From positions 104,358-151,870 of the forward strand of contig JAPLLW010000016.1 in NCBI GenBank assembly GCA_026387355.1: a stretch of 47,513 nt of DNA, read 5' to 3'. Within the stretch, counting starts at the first letter, position 1. Each line of letters starts with the position of its first letter. The position numbers and the translations under genes are program-made. The notes beneath the pieces were generated by a model. It saw nothing but the letters and a program-made list of their open reading frames with translations, was not told where the DNA came from and searched no databases. Shown in pieces: positions 12,301 through 27,300 of this stretch. The DNA is from Candidatus Omnitrophota bacterium. Its GTDB lineage: Bacteria > Omnitrophota > Gorgyraeia > Gygaellales > Profunditerraquicolaceae.

Positions 12301-15300
12301 GTTATACTTAAGATTGCTGAAATTAGCCTCAAACGGCTCAATACCTGAAGCCGTTAATTGATATCTGGCTTCTAACTCATTCCTAATTTCGGCAATTACC
12401 GCCTTTAGCGCCTCTGCTTCGGCCGGAGTAAAGGTACGACTATAATCCGGGTCAATTGAAGGGCACATCTTATCATCAAAAGAGAATTTTCCGGCGCCAT
12501 CAGAGGTATAGACATTGCTAAGCGGAATGTGGTTGCGTACGAATAACTCAAAAAGCGGAGTTAAGGAGCCATATTGAGGTAACTCTTCTACTGATTTACC
12601 GGTTATAAAATAGTTCCCTGCAATAAAATTAACCAGGCCTAATAAAAGCTGGCATATTTTCTCAATAATAGGCTTATTTCTTTCCAGGGTAACCGTATTA
12701 TCGATATCCATGGCAACAGCAATCTTCTTACCTTTAATTTCAGCCAGCAATTTATCGAGCTTAATTTTCTCTCCAATGGAGCACAGAGGAACAGGAAGAG
12801 GATATGCATTTGCCTTTGATTGTTCTACTAATGCCTGGTTTGCCAGCAAATATTCTTCTCTATGCGCGCCTTTGTAATCCACCTGCCTATTACCAATCCT
12901 ATCTGTAAGTGTAAGCTCACGCACATTCCCCTGATGTGTATAAAGTAATAAATTATGCTTACCTTCGGCAAGATACTCAACCGCAGCCTTACCTAATATA
13001 GCGCACATCTCTAAGTCTTTCTTAGATGTGGCGGCTGAACGGTAAAGGTAATCGACTTTCCCGACGATAAGCACATCGATCTTCTGAGACTTAAGCAAGT
13101 GTTTCAATACCGCATGTATTATCGGACCAGCATTCTCTAATTTTGGATGGCCAAACGGATCAAGCTCGCTTGTACCTTCGAAAGCTGCCTTAAGATCTCT
13201 TCTCTTAGCAAATACCTCATCTAATATGCGGCTGTTATTGGCAAATTCTTTTACGATCTTGATCCCCTCGGAAACTACTACAACACCATATCCGCGCCTG
13301 TTGTAATCCTGTGCAACCTGCTCTGCCAATTTCTCAAAATCTAAATACTGTTTAGCTCCCTCATCCGCCTCTTCTGGAATAAGTGTGCGGCTAGCCTCAA
13401 CATTTGCGCCAATACGCATAGCCACAAACCCGGCGCTTCTTCCGAATACCTCAACCACCATTACGCGTCTGGTCGATATCGTATCAACTATACCATTCTG
13501 CACTGCCGAGGTAGCTGCTTCGGTAAAACTATCAAATCCGTAAGTGGCTGCATCCGGATCAGGCAAAGCAATATCATTATCCATGGTTTTAGGCATACCG
13601 ATAATTAAAAACTCCGGATGCTCTTTCTGTAGCTGATATGAAACTCTATTCGTATCGTCTCCGCCACAAGTAATTAGCCCATCGAGGTTAAGCTTACGAA
13701 TATTTTGCCAGATAATTTGAGGCTGACCCTTAGCAATACTTTCATCGCTATAAGGATTAGCTCTCTTCGTATGTAATATTGTCCCACCCTCATTTGCATG
13801 CGGCTCGACTTCTTCCATAGTTAGAGGACGCGCCTGACTAACTAACTTTTCATCGATAAGACCTTTCCATCCGTCCCAAATGGCAACAAGTTCGATACCG
13901 CGCTTTTGCGCCTCTTTAAGTGCCGCATAAATTACCTGGTTATGCCCTGATGCCGGGCCGCCTCCGGTAAGAATACCGATACGCCTGGTTTTCTTTAATG
14001 CCATCTCTTTAAATTGCCTAACGATATCCTCGAACCTTGTCTCTGCAATACTTGTGTCGGATAGCACTTTAGCCAATTGGGCATCGCTAGCATTTTCATA
14101 TCTTTGACGCGCTTTTTCCAAGGTTTCGCCTTCGTTTTTGACAAATAGAACCTCACCAAAAGCTTCTAAAAATCCAACCGGCTTCTGGACCGAAGTGGAT
14201 ATAAAAACGCTGTAACGCCCGTTATTATAGGTAAGGAGCATATTAAAAGGCTGATTTAATTCATGAAGTATGGATATAACCTTAAAAATGAGGACCTTTA
14301 AGGCTTCTTCTTTTTCTCCTGTTAAAACAATGGTCCTTAAGAACCAATCGGGGAGTGTATAGATAGAAATTCCGTCAACTTCAAAAAGTATTTTCTTAGA
14401 AGAATCGGCTTCAATTTCAACCGGGAAGTTTATATCCGGATAATCAATACCATGCAAATGTAGATGGTTGACAGAGGCATTACCGCCACCCGCGCTGTTG
14501 AAAGCCACCTTGTAACTCTTGCGATTAATAATCTTTAAAAATCCTAATGCTACTACTAGCGCTTGAGGAATAAAATACTGGTTATGATTTTTAACCCTTT
14601 CAGGTGTAATCAAAATATGCCCGGGTAAAAGTGGCAAAGAGCATACGAGAATATCTGTATTTATGCCAGCGATATTAATACCCTTAACAATCACCTGACT
14701 TTCATCTACTTTATTAAAATTAAACTTCTCCGGGTCAAATGGCTGGGATATTAAAGTTGAGTCAACTTGAGTCACATCCCTCATCGCTCTTCCGGGATTG
14801 AACATCGCATTTATTCTTACGGCCTTTCTCCTCAAAAGTTCTGAAAGATTATATTTAAAAACCTTACCTGAAGCCATCAGTAGGTCCCAGGAACTGCTTA
14901 AAATATCAAATAAATTTGATTTATTATTAAACGCGATGCTGTTAAAAACACTAACCAATTTCTCTGTATCCCCCATTGCTTCATTTTCATCGCGCAGGCC
15001 CTTGGCTATATGTGATATAAGTTCATGATATAGGATCTCTAATTGTTTTGCTTCTAGAAGTTCGAAGAAGTACGGATGGATAAAGACAGTCTTGGCGTTG
15101 ATGTCACATGAGGCAACATGGGTCTGGCAGAGATTAATTCCTGTAGTGATAACTAGTCTCCAATGGGATAGCTCAGGAGGAGCACGGCCGAGTAGCTGCT
15201 CTAGTTGCGCTAACCTGTCTTTTAATACCTGGTAGTGGTTCTCAATATATTGTGCTTGGCGATATTCTAAGTTTAAGCCTGATACTTCTACCTGAGTAAA

Positions 15301-18300
15301 GGTATCTTCTCCTACGCCATGCTTTACTGCCAAGGCCCTTACTGCTTCTTTGGCTTCAGTAGGTATGGGGAGAGGGTAATGATTAGACTGAGTATTTCTT
15401 GAAGAGATAAGTTTTTCCGCCCAAACCTTAATTAGGCCGCGCGCCTGGTTACGAATATCGCCTTGAGTTAAACCCATACGTAGGGCATTAAAACCAGCTA
15501 AACCATAGTTTTCTTTATTTTTATAATCCTCACAAGCATGCATTAATTCCTCTACGAAAGAAGATTGGTCTGGTTTTAGTTCTCCCGTAGAAGAATGCTC
15601 CTGCCCGTAAATTACGATATAACCTGTTCCTGCGATAATCTTACCTGCGGCATCTCTGATCATGGGCTTAACCCTCTCAGGGATTACTCCGTCAGGAGAA
15701 GCAAAAGACGGCGAACCATTTACCTGCCCCTTACCGAAGCTTGTAGGTCCAGCCTCCATACCCTTCCAGGAAAGCATTCCTCCTTCTTCGGTTGCCTGTT
15801 GCATAAGCCAGGAATTAAACACGTCATGGTTAGAGATAAATATGAGGTTACGCCTTAATCTTGGGTCGCTTTCAAATAACTCTTTTATTCTTTGTATCTG
15901 AAGATCGGCGTACCCTCCAAACCTGCGGCCTCCGATAAAGATCACAGCATCTTTCTCAATGATCTTTTCCCGGAATACCGGGTCATACAATATATCAATA
16001 ATCAAGTCCGCGCATTTATAAGGAACGAACCTGCGCACAAAGGTAAAGAATGGCCGCGCAAGAAGTGCTTCTACGCCTTCGGCTATCAACCCTGATTTAT
16101 CGATCCCGATATCTATTGCCAATTCCTTATGCTCGAATGTGTTGCGGAATAATTCTTCGATAAATAGTTTTTTCTGCGCCTGTTTAACAGCAAGCATTCT
16201 TTGAATGAATTTATTTTTGAGCTTACAATTATTTTCTTTATCCAGCTCGGAGAAAAGAATATAGGGATCATCTACTTTCAGTATATCCATATACTCTTTA
16301 ACCAACCTCTGGAAAACTTCACCCTGCCATCTCTTTACATCCGCTCCTTCGCTATTACCAAATAGTTCGTCTTCGGCAATCTTATGCGCAAATTCTTTAT
16401 ACATATCTTCACGCATGATCTGCGTATGCATCGTAGAGCATCCGGTTATCACATCACTTACCTCACCTGTAATCCTAACCAGGTCTACAAACTTACCGTC
16501 GAGATAACGACGGATATACCGGTCATTCATAAAGCGCTGGTTGAGCTTCAAAAGGCCGGCCATATAATCATGGTAACGCGGCATACCCGCAGGTACAATA
16601 GTATGATTATAATGATGCACTTTAAGCTGCTTGAAATACCCTTTTTGATCTCTACCGAATTCATCATCAATAACTTGAGGAACAACCAGGGTAGTATTGA
16701 CTTCGCTAGTCTGGAATATCATATTACTACTTAACGTTCCATCATCAATACCATCAGTAATAAAACGTAAGGCTACTTTACGGTACAATAAGCTCTGCAA
16801 CGCGCGAAAATCATCGTCGCTTTCTCCGCAGTAAGCCTCATGAAATACATTAGGGCAATAAAGCCAGTATTCGTTTAATTCTGAATAAGGATTCATATAT
16901 ATAATTACATCAACTTTTCCTACCCCCATCATATTCAACTCTATGCCTTGGTAAGTCTTGACTCTAATCAACTGCTCTCTAACCAGATCAATAAGATTCT
17001 GCCCGGTTACGGCTCCGACAGTTTTAATCGCACCCTGGCCTTTAATGGCACCGGAATAAAGTATGCCAAATACATGCAGCATCCTTCTTGCTTCAAGGCT
17101 ACCCCAGAACTTGCGGAGTTCTGCATAAAAACCTCCCACCAGATCCGGCTTGAAACTTCCCAATCCACCAGCCATGAGAATCTTAGCCAACTCTCCGGTC
17201 ATAAATACTGCATCTTCCTGCGAACAGCCCCTAAACTTTATAAGATAATTACAAAATTCGCTCAGGAACTTCATGGATAACTCATATTCCATCTGGAAGA
17301 TAAATATATTGGTTCCTTTAAGCGCCTCCGTAGCCTGTTTCATCATCTGTTCTTTAAAATCCTGCGCCCAGGGAATAGATACGCCATAACCACGAGTGTC
17401 GTCCATCCTGTCTTGAGTACGCATAAGTAGAGAAATTCTTTTCTTTAATTCCGGCTCGTTCAAAATTTCCTGAATTACAGCAGCCTTTGCAGTCTTAGCC
17501 TGCGCATTTAATCTTTTGAGAATTGCATTGAACTGCTCATCCTCCCCTGTTGCAACAAAAATATCATCTGAGTCTTGAGCAAAGAAAGCTTCAGTATCTT
17601 TAAGCGCCAAATCATTCTCATCGCTTAATCCTTTTAAGATATGGCTAATTAACTCATGGTAGAGGATCTCTATCTGTCTAGCTTCAGTTAAACTAAAGAA
17701 ATACGGCTGGATAAATACGGTTTTAGAATCAGTACTACAGGCCGCAACATTGCCTTGGGTTGCGGATAAATCAGTGGTAATAATAAGCCTCCAGCTGAAA
17801 GCTGATGGCTGACAGCTGATGACTAATAAAGGAGGAGCGCGACCTAAAAGCTGCTCAAGCTTGGCTAATCTTGCTTTAAGAACCTCATAGTGGTTATCGA
17901 GAAAACCTTCGGGCTGGGTTAGGGTAAAATTAGTTACTAACATTTCGGTTAAGTTTTTACTCTGGCCGTATTTAGCTTCTGCCTGCTGCTGATCTACCAC
18001 AGGAACGGGAAGCGGATAAGCAGAGTTAACCGCAACAGATTTAAGGGTATCATCTACTAATAATTTAACCGTTTCTTCCTCATAAAGCGGTAGATGCCTT
18101 AACACTGCTCTTTCTGATATTTTTATCTCAAGAGTAGCTAAAAGTTCGGAAAAATTACTCGGGCTATTACTTGCCTCAAGGATACGTATAATATGCCCCT
18201 GCCTTCCGAGAAGCTCATAAATAAGAAGTATACCCTCTGCTACCTGGCTTGCATCATTCACCCTCTGAATAAAATCGCGCAACAATTCGCAGTAAAGCAT

Positions 18301-21300
18301 AAACTTCCCTACTTCACCATTCGATTTTTCGGCGATCTTTTCAAATACAAAAGTAACCAGATACCTAAAGATATAGTAATTTGATTTGGGATCCCAGAAA
18401 CTATGTTCAAAATCCTCCAGATATTGCAGGCAACGGTCATAAGCCTGAACATCCCAGAAATGACGCGCTATTCTGCGTGAACCCTTCAAAAGAGAATGTC
18501 CTTTGACAAACCCGAATGCCTCAGTAAGCTTTTCCAGGAAATAAACTATCTTTTCTCTGGACTTTTTATTATTAGGATCAGTAATCTCTGTGTAATAACC
18601 AAATGCGCTAAAAACCGCTTCCACATCATTCCATGTATCAGCATTCTCCAGCATAGCCATCATACGAGGGCTGATACGCTTATAGAGGCTTACCGGATCA
18701 AAGAAAACAGTATGGAGGTAAACCTTTGCAAGGACTTCAGTACGAGTATCGTTCCTGATCTTTACACCTGAAATCAAACCTTCTAACTTCTGGCATAAGC
18801 TAGTGAAGCTAGGTATAGAGAAATTATCCTGCATTAATTCCCAACCCACTACAACATCATGCCGCTCTCCTCGGGCAAAACGCGCGGAAAGTCCGCGGAT
18901 AGTCCGGTTTAACCGACGTAAGAAGTTTGTGGAAACCTCGCTAATAATATCCATAGATAATACAGAGTCAATAATTCTAGTGCCCTCCTCGCCAAGGCTT
19001 GCGATAAACGCCCTATTATCAAGTATGCCCACCACTTCTGCACAGGCAAAATAATCAGCAAGATACTCAGGGATCATCTCTCCGAGCTCGCCATCGCCTC
19101 CTGAAGCACTTATACCAAGTAAGCACTGGCGGTTATATATTGTCCTGAGCCCGGCCAGCATACCAAGAACAACAGTATCGGTTGCCGGAGACATAACATA
19201 ACGCTCGGGATGCTTACCCTCATTATCACAATCTTTAGGATATGGATAACGCGCTAAAATATCCCCTCCCATATCTAATCCCACAGTCAATACATTTTTG
19301 CCTTCTGTCATACGCGCATATTCTTCTGCAAGCTTTTTAGAACCGACAGAGATGTCCATCATCAATAGTTCTATGCCAGATTTAGAAAGCTGCCGGATGA
19401 TCGCTGCCTCTTTTATGTCCATGGCAAACCGAATTTTATCCCTGTTTATGCGCGAGACAATGTTTTCCTGGTTGAGAAGATAGAAATTATTTGTCCCGTC
19501 CACTGGATCGAGTTTCCTGAATATGCCGTTTTTCATTGTGCCGATGTTAGCTGCAGATGTAGGCCCGCCAAAAGGATTCTCTTCTCCTCTCTTCAGGTTA
19601 GTGGTAAAAACCTTTACCTTTATATTATTCTTGCCTACGCGATCCAGCGCAAACTTAATCTGCATCGCCAAGAATATCGCCCCGATTATGTCGCCACCGC
19701 CACCGGTCGTTACAACATGCAGCTCTTCAAACTTATGCCCCTCTATTAGATCTTTCCATGGCGCTTGCAGATATAATCCTTGATTATTCCTAACCTGAGT
19801 CCACATAAGCGAGCAGGACAAGCTGTGTCTGGCGGCAAAAGCAAAAGTATCTTCTAGTGCTGGCAATTCATCTTTTAACCCTAGGCTAATATGGCTTACT
19901 AATTCATGGTAAAGGATTATGATTTGTTCGCTTTCGGTAAGTTCAAAGAAATACGGCTGGATGTAAACGGTCTTTGTGTCGATGTTACAGGCAGCAACCA
20001 TGCTATTGGTGAGGTTTAAATCAGTTGTAATAATAAGCCTCCAGCTGATAACTGATAGCTGATGGCTGATAGCTGATAAAGGAGGAGCGCGGCCAAGTAA
20101 ATTTTCTAACTGCGCTAATCTCTCACCCAATACCTTCTGATGATTTTCAAAGAAAGAACCAAACCGGCTCAAGTCAAACCCGGATACGGTTACTTCGGTT
20201 ATAATCCTACTCTCACCGTATTTCTCATTTGCGCTCCGTATAGAAACAGGGGGAACGGCTAAAGGATAGGGCTTCGGAATAGAAGATTGCTGCTTCTCTT
20301 GTAATACAAGTTTTAACCTGCGGACAGCAGGCATTACTTTATCGCCAGAGAATATCTTTATTACCTCATCAATAAATAAGTCTTCAAGTAACTTGAATAA
20401 TTTTCTGGTTGCTTCCACCTCTAATCCAAACCCGCATTCCTGCGTCCAGAACCAATCAGCCTTGATTTCTCCCAGGGTAGCCGCATTATAAGTCCTCTTC
20501 TCTTTCTTATTCTCTCCGGATAAAACCGTTATTCCGGGGACAGTCAGGAATGGGAAACCTACGCCTCTGGGTTTACTCTCCATTTCATCGTCAATAGCAA
20601 GAAGCAAATCCCTGTCTGTGCCGGCAAGATGCAGATCTTCAATTAAATTCTCTGCTGCGGCAGCCTTATCTGCATCGCACCTTATAATATCAATGCTCGA
20701 TGAACCTCCCGGGATCACTACCAACTTAACTTCGGGTTCATCTTGCCTTACTAACTTGTCATTGACCACAGCAACCAGTCGCTCAACAATATCGCTGATA
20801 ATTTCTCGCGCAGAATATTCACTCCCCTTTAGCTGCTTTTTGGTAGGATAAATCGGCTTAAGCGTGGCTTGAATTATGCGGTCCGCAACAATGTTCCTCC
20901 TTCTGCTTACCCCGGGCCAATTTTTATACTTTTTACCCTTCAAATCCTCTTCTCCTATTATCGGATCAAGCTGCTCTCTTACAAGATCCTGATAATCTTT
21001 ATCTTTCCCTATTACTTCTGCCTTCAGGATTATAGACAGATGTCTTAAGATAACTTCGATTTTAGCATCTATTTCAGTAACTACCGCAATCTTGAATTTA
21101 TCGAAGAAATAATTATTGAGTTCGGCCATGGGCTGACCTCTCAAAACCTCCCTTATTTTTCCGGCAAGTTCCGTAAGGTTCTCTTTTTCCAATAAACTTC
21201 TGTTTTGTCTTATAGTACGTATGACCTCTTCCCAAATAACGCTTACTTTCTCCAGAACTTCCTCTACCGCCCACTGAATATGCTTCTGGCTTAATCCCTT

Positions 21301-24300
21301 TGTGTAAGCTATATCTTCCTCAAAATTTCTTTTTCCAGGATTAAATTTCGCCTTAACCCCCGCTCCATTAGCGTAAATACTGAAGAATTCAAGGAGTTCT
21401 TCCGGAATAAGCTCGATAAGTGAACGGTCGTATTGTTTACTGTATTCGTTTGCCGATACAACCGCATACCTAAGCCCAAGCATAAGAAATTGACTTATAT
21501 ACGCTAAGTTTACCGGATCTATATTCTTATCACGCAAGGCAGTAGTCTTGTCCATATCGGCGGCGATAGCCCCTTTGCGAACTAAAACAATGCCTTCCTT
21601 AACCCAGTTACTCATCACAAGCCTACCGTTAGAATTAACCATTAACCCTTCCAGAATTTTTCCTTCCCTTTTGAAGAAGTAGCAATCGTTTTCGCAATCG
21701 AAATCTAAAGTTACTCCTACTTTGGCGAAAACAAACAATAATATTCTTCCTTCCAACATTTCCGTCTTATCAACAAATTTCTCTATAAGATTCAAGAGAG
21801 ATTTCCATAGCGGGTATATCTCCTTTAGGCCTAATTCCTTATCTTTATCTAAACCAAGACTCAAAATCTCCTGCCAGATAGCCAAAGGTAAAGCTTTATT
21901 ATATAAATTATCCCATTCCTTTAACGCTAGAGCCTGACGGCGGACAAAAAGATCGCTGTCCTTTGCTTTAACTACTTCTAGAGAATACTGATATTCTTTT
22001 TCTATACGCCAATCCTGCCTCTGCCTTATCAATTCTCTTGCAAATATGTTTATATCTCCAAGGCATGAGAGGTTAATTCTTAATTTATTCTCAATAACCT
22101 TGGTTAGTTTATCCTTTAATACCTGATGTATCTTTAATCTGATTAGCTCAATATTACGCTGATGCGAGAATAATTGTAAAGGAGTGCTGGCAAAATCCTG
22201 CGGATTACTTTTAACACCTTCAATTAAACCATTAAGCGGATAGAATCTTGAGCCAAGAATCTTAATTGTTGAGCTTCTGCCTTTTTCAACCTCTCTGACT
22301 TCCTCGGAGTCCGCAACATAAATGAAGAAACGGCAATATTCAAAGTTTCTCTCCTCTCGCGATGACGAATAAAATACGCCGGACGCATCGTAATAAGGTT
22401 TTTCCTTAAAACCTCTTTCGCCGATTTTACGCTCTCCTATTAAACCGTTCAACATATACAATGAAGCTGGCTTAGGATTGGCTATCCCGGTCTCATCCTT
22501 AATCATACGTAAAGCAGCCGCCTCAAATGACTCACCCTTGTAAAGATGTCCGGTTGCGGAAAGATCTTTCCTGCTTCTTTCCAGATCTCTGTCTACGCGG
22601 CTTTGCACCAATACCTGGCCGGAGGGATTTATAAGTAAGACTTGCGCATTACCATGCCAAACAGCGCCCTTATTTGAATGACCCTTTATCCAATCAACAT
22701 TTTCACCCTTAATTATTTCACCGGTTTGAGGATCCACTATCTGCAGTAAACGATGCACCCTGTATTTGTCTTTATCGTTAGCGCGTATATCGCGTATATT
22801 TAATTCAATCTCTAAACGTAAACTCTCTAACCTTTCGTTGGCATGACCGAAATTTGCCATCCCGTTATGATATTCGGCCAAAGCCTGGTGGAAGAACTTA
22901 AGCGCTTCCCCGTCCTTCGCATCACCCAACAAGCTACACCCTTTTTCATAGCTTTGCTTAACTTGCATAAAGAGGATAAATAGTTGGGTGTCTTCTTTAG
23001 CCTTTTCTTCATCACGTATCACCTTGGTAATATGGCTAATTAACTCATGGTAGAGGATCTCTATCTGTTTATCTTCAGTTAAACTAAAGAAATACGGATG
23101 GATAAATACGGTTTTAGAATCAATATTGCAAGCGGCAACACATCCTTCGGTAAAGTTTAAGTCAGTAGTAATAACTAGACGCCAGGCGGATAATTCAGGT
23201 GGAGCACGGCCAAGTAAATTTTCTAACTGCGCTAATCTCTCACATAAAACCTCCCGATGATTCTCGAGGAATGAACCAGGTTGATTAAGGCTAAAATTAC
23301 TTACAGCCCTGTCGGTCAAAACTTTATTTGCTCCGTATTTTTCATCAGCAGCCTGACGGGACTCAGTTGGTACGCTAAGAGGATACGAGTTGCCCTGGAA
23401 CCCAGCCCTTTTTTCAATAATAAGAAATCCGCCCTTACTACTTACATCATTAACAACATTGAGCGCGTATCCCTGTTCAGTAAAATAGGCTGCAAATGAT
23501 TTTAATAAGGAACTGGAATTAAAACTATTAACATGCCCCCAACCGGCATCCGGAGTTTCTTCATAAGGGACATGTATAAGATGTAGACCTATGTTTCCGC
23601 TGGCGGACATCCCAACAACAACCTCGCTACCGAAATTACTTATATGCTCATAAAAATCATTGGCTAGAACAATAGCTCCTTGCTCGTAGATTACTTTCTC
23701 AGCATATCCTTCACCCAGGTTCACATCGTTCTTGGGCGTTTTATATGTGAAATTCAGACCCTTGCTATTTTCCGTTAATGCGCGATAATCTACTACGCAT
23801 TGCTTATAAGCAGGCTCCCCTAGCTTCTCAAAAGCCGCTAAATCCGGGTCAACAATATAAAAGAAGGCGTTAAGCGCTATGTTGTTTTGTTTTGCCCACT
23901 TATCTAATTGCAAGGCAGCAATAGGAGCAAAAAGTCCTGACCAAGCCCCAACATCATAAATATGCGCGGTTAACAATTTATTAACGAATAAGAATTCCTT
24001 TATACGCTCAATCTCGCTCCCGTAAACATGCGCATAATCCCCGATAAAATCTTTAAAAATAACACTTCCCCTGTATTCAACAGGCACCCTATCCGAAGAA
24101 ATGCCTTCTATTGCTTTTGTATATTCTTGTACGGTATTCTTAAAAAATTCATTAAAGATACCCTGAGCTGCTTTGGATAACTGCTTTAAAATACCCCAGA
24201 AAAGCGCCATCTGAGAATCAAGTAAGAATTTACGCTGCCCTTCCTTAACATCGATATTCTTATATATAAACCTCAACAGTCTATTTAAATGAACAATGAT

Positions 24301-27300
24301 ATTCTGATTGAATCTCGCCGGATCGCGGATAAATTCCCGTATCTCGTCAGCACGATTATTCAACACAAAAACAACTAGAAAATCATGCGCATTCTTATAA
24401 AGCCTTACATCTTTGATAATTCTAGAATAGTATTTAATAAAAGTGGCGACCTGTTCTCCTGCTGCCTTATCCCACGGCGCATAAGGTAAATCTACTAACT
24501 GATCCACCCCCTCCTGAAACGTAGCAATTCTAACCTTAACATCTTTGCCATTGATTGCCCTAAAACCCTCAACTTCAGGAGTGATCAGCGGAATAAACGC
24601 CTCTTCTATTTTACTAACTATTCTTTCATAATAGCCGTTGCTAATTGGCCCACCGGTAATTAAAAACACTTTTACCCCGTAAACTAGCGCCCTTCTAAAT
24701 AAGTCCACCATTTCGCTAGAGATATTTTTATCCAATTCGGAAACAGTGTTATCTACGTCAGCGACAATCGCCACCAGTTTCTCTTCCCCGCGCTCAAGCT
24801 TCTCAACTGCTTCTTTTAGAATTAAATATGCGCCGTGAGTATATTTCTGTGCCAAGATTTTAATATTGGTAGCACCGATTATATCCGAAGGATTCCCTAA
24901 ATAATAACTTCTAAAATCTAAACCCTCTGGCCTTAACATTAAAAATGATATGTCTACGGGAGAATCACCCAATGCAATAACCACGCCTTGATTAAGACCA
25001 TTCAACGCCTTTTCTACTGCGTCCTTTTTATCAAACAAAGTGACTTTTAGGTATTCCGGACCGACAAAGACTTTGAAATCAGAATTCTCAAATCCAGCCG
25101 CCAAACTATCAAGCTTTCCTTCTAATGCTGTTTTACTACCACTAAAGTTTATCCTGCCCTCTAAAGCAGCAATTGTAGCCGGCGGGAAAACCACCTCTAA
25201 CTCTGAAAGTTTGTTTCTAAACACTACTCTTTGTTGCAATCTCGCGCTTATCGCTTGCACAAGCTTATCAATATTATTAAGACCAAATTCATCGATTTTT
25301 GCCAATAAGTCTTTAAAATCTATCTGAATAGCGTTGGCAATTGTCTCCATCACCGTACTTAGTATTACCTTTGCCACAGTCAACTGCTCTTGTTCATTAA
25401 ATTTCCTACCTTCTTCCTTTATAACCTTATCGCCATTGGTTGAGTAGCGTAAAGATCCCCTACCGGAATTAAAATAGAATTCAAAATTGGTGAGCAATGG
25501 AATAAATGCCCTTGCATATACATTATTATATCTACCTGACGCATTAGTATCATTGAGGAAGGCAAGCTTAGCAATCTGGCCTTCCTTGACAATGTTAAAC
25601 ATCGGCTCACCCTTATTCAATCCGAATTCAGGAATCTCTGCAACAGGCCTTACTAATCTAATAGGAGGCACATTACCTTTATATTTTGGATTCCTAATAA
25701 ATTCCGGCATCCCTGCCTTACCTTTAACTACCCAGTAAGGAGCCCCGTTATGACGCTTAATGTATTTAAAGCTGGACTGGGCATTGGTTGAAACCCAGTC
25801 AGTCATTACAAATGGGGTCTCTCCGATATTAATAGTGATATGCTGATATCCCGGAGGAAACAAAACATGATCCCCGGGCTCGGCAAAAACAGCCATTACA
25901 TCTTCTACCTCTTCGTAGCCCGGTTCATTAATAGATGCATCCTCTTCCGGAAGTGAATGTTTTACCTTAAAGAGTAGGAAGATATTTCTACCAAAGTTAT
26001 TTTCATAGACCTCAGGAAGATTGGTTTTATGATGATGGCCTTCGGTACGGACATATTCTTCATAGCGCTGGCCGTTAAGAAAAGCCGGGATTGTACCTGC
26101 GGGAAGCACCGTAACATCAGGCCTTAAATTATGCGCCTTGATAAGATCCCATAGGACTTGATCATCCCAGTAAGACCCTTGTTGACCGCAGTAGAGCACT
26201 GCTTCAGGATCACCGTATTGCTTCAGGTCTGGCTGGGAGGCAATGTTGCCCGCATCATCTGTATATTGATGAGCCATCATCAAGCTCATCCAAAGCGGCT
26301 TGCCGGACATAGCATTTGCGCCAAAGGTCTTCTTCCATGGCTGAACCCAAATCCTTGCCTGCGGGGCATAAAGCACTTCCATATCTTTTTGGTCAACAAA
26401 ACAAGGTAGGCCTACTTGCTTACTCATATCTAACATACCAAAGAAAGAAGCTGTATCAGCTAAAGCCGCGTTTTCATCCCTTAGCCCCTTAGCAATATGG
26501 CTGATAAGTTCATGATAGAGAATCTTGATCTGCATGTATCCGGGCAGGGTAAAGAAATGCGGATGGATATAAGCGGTTTTTGAATCAATGTTACATGCGG
26601 CAACATTTCCTTCGGTTTTATCTAGGCTATTTGTGATTATAAGCCTCTTTTGGTGAAGAATCTCAGGTAGCTTACCTAACATTTGCTCAAGTTCATCTAT
26701 TTTCTCATCCAATAAGTTAGCTAAAGCAGCTCCGTCAAAACCCGAGGCATACCTAAGTTGTATCTCAGCGCTCAAAGGTAATGGGTAGGGATTCTTTTTA
26801 TTTAATCTATTTTTTAATTCTTCGATCTCTCTTACTGCCTGACGTAATTTATTTAAATCGTCCAACTCGCGAGTAGGCATATTTCTAACAAGCTCGCATA
26901 AATGATCAGAAACTTTATTTGACCAACGGTTAAAAAGGAATAGCAAGAATGCTGCTACTGATATTGCTATAGCTGTCATAACAAATTTTAGAGTTAATAA
27001 AATACCAAAATAAAATACAGAAAGACCAAGCAATATAACGGAACCAATAAATATTCCTGTTAATACCTTCTGGCTTAATAAAGATTTACTAGGGGCGCTC
27101 TTTAAGAACCACTCTTCTGAGCGTAAATCAATAAAACCATGGATATTTTTTTCTGTCCTATTATCGTAAGCCACATATGCTGGAACTAAAGACATCCCGT
27201 AGAAGATAATTTGCATATCTGCATCATTAGGACTTAATCTTCTGGAGCGGATCTGGAAGCGCGCTTCGGTTCTATCCGGATCATCATGCAGGCGATAGCG

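Noticed and set aside
23400-24060. Confident methyltransferase call
   Set aside because: Only a single glycine-rich loop resembles motif I; reported at low confidence rather than as a firm domain.
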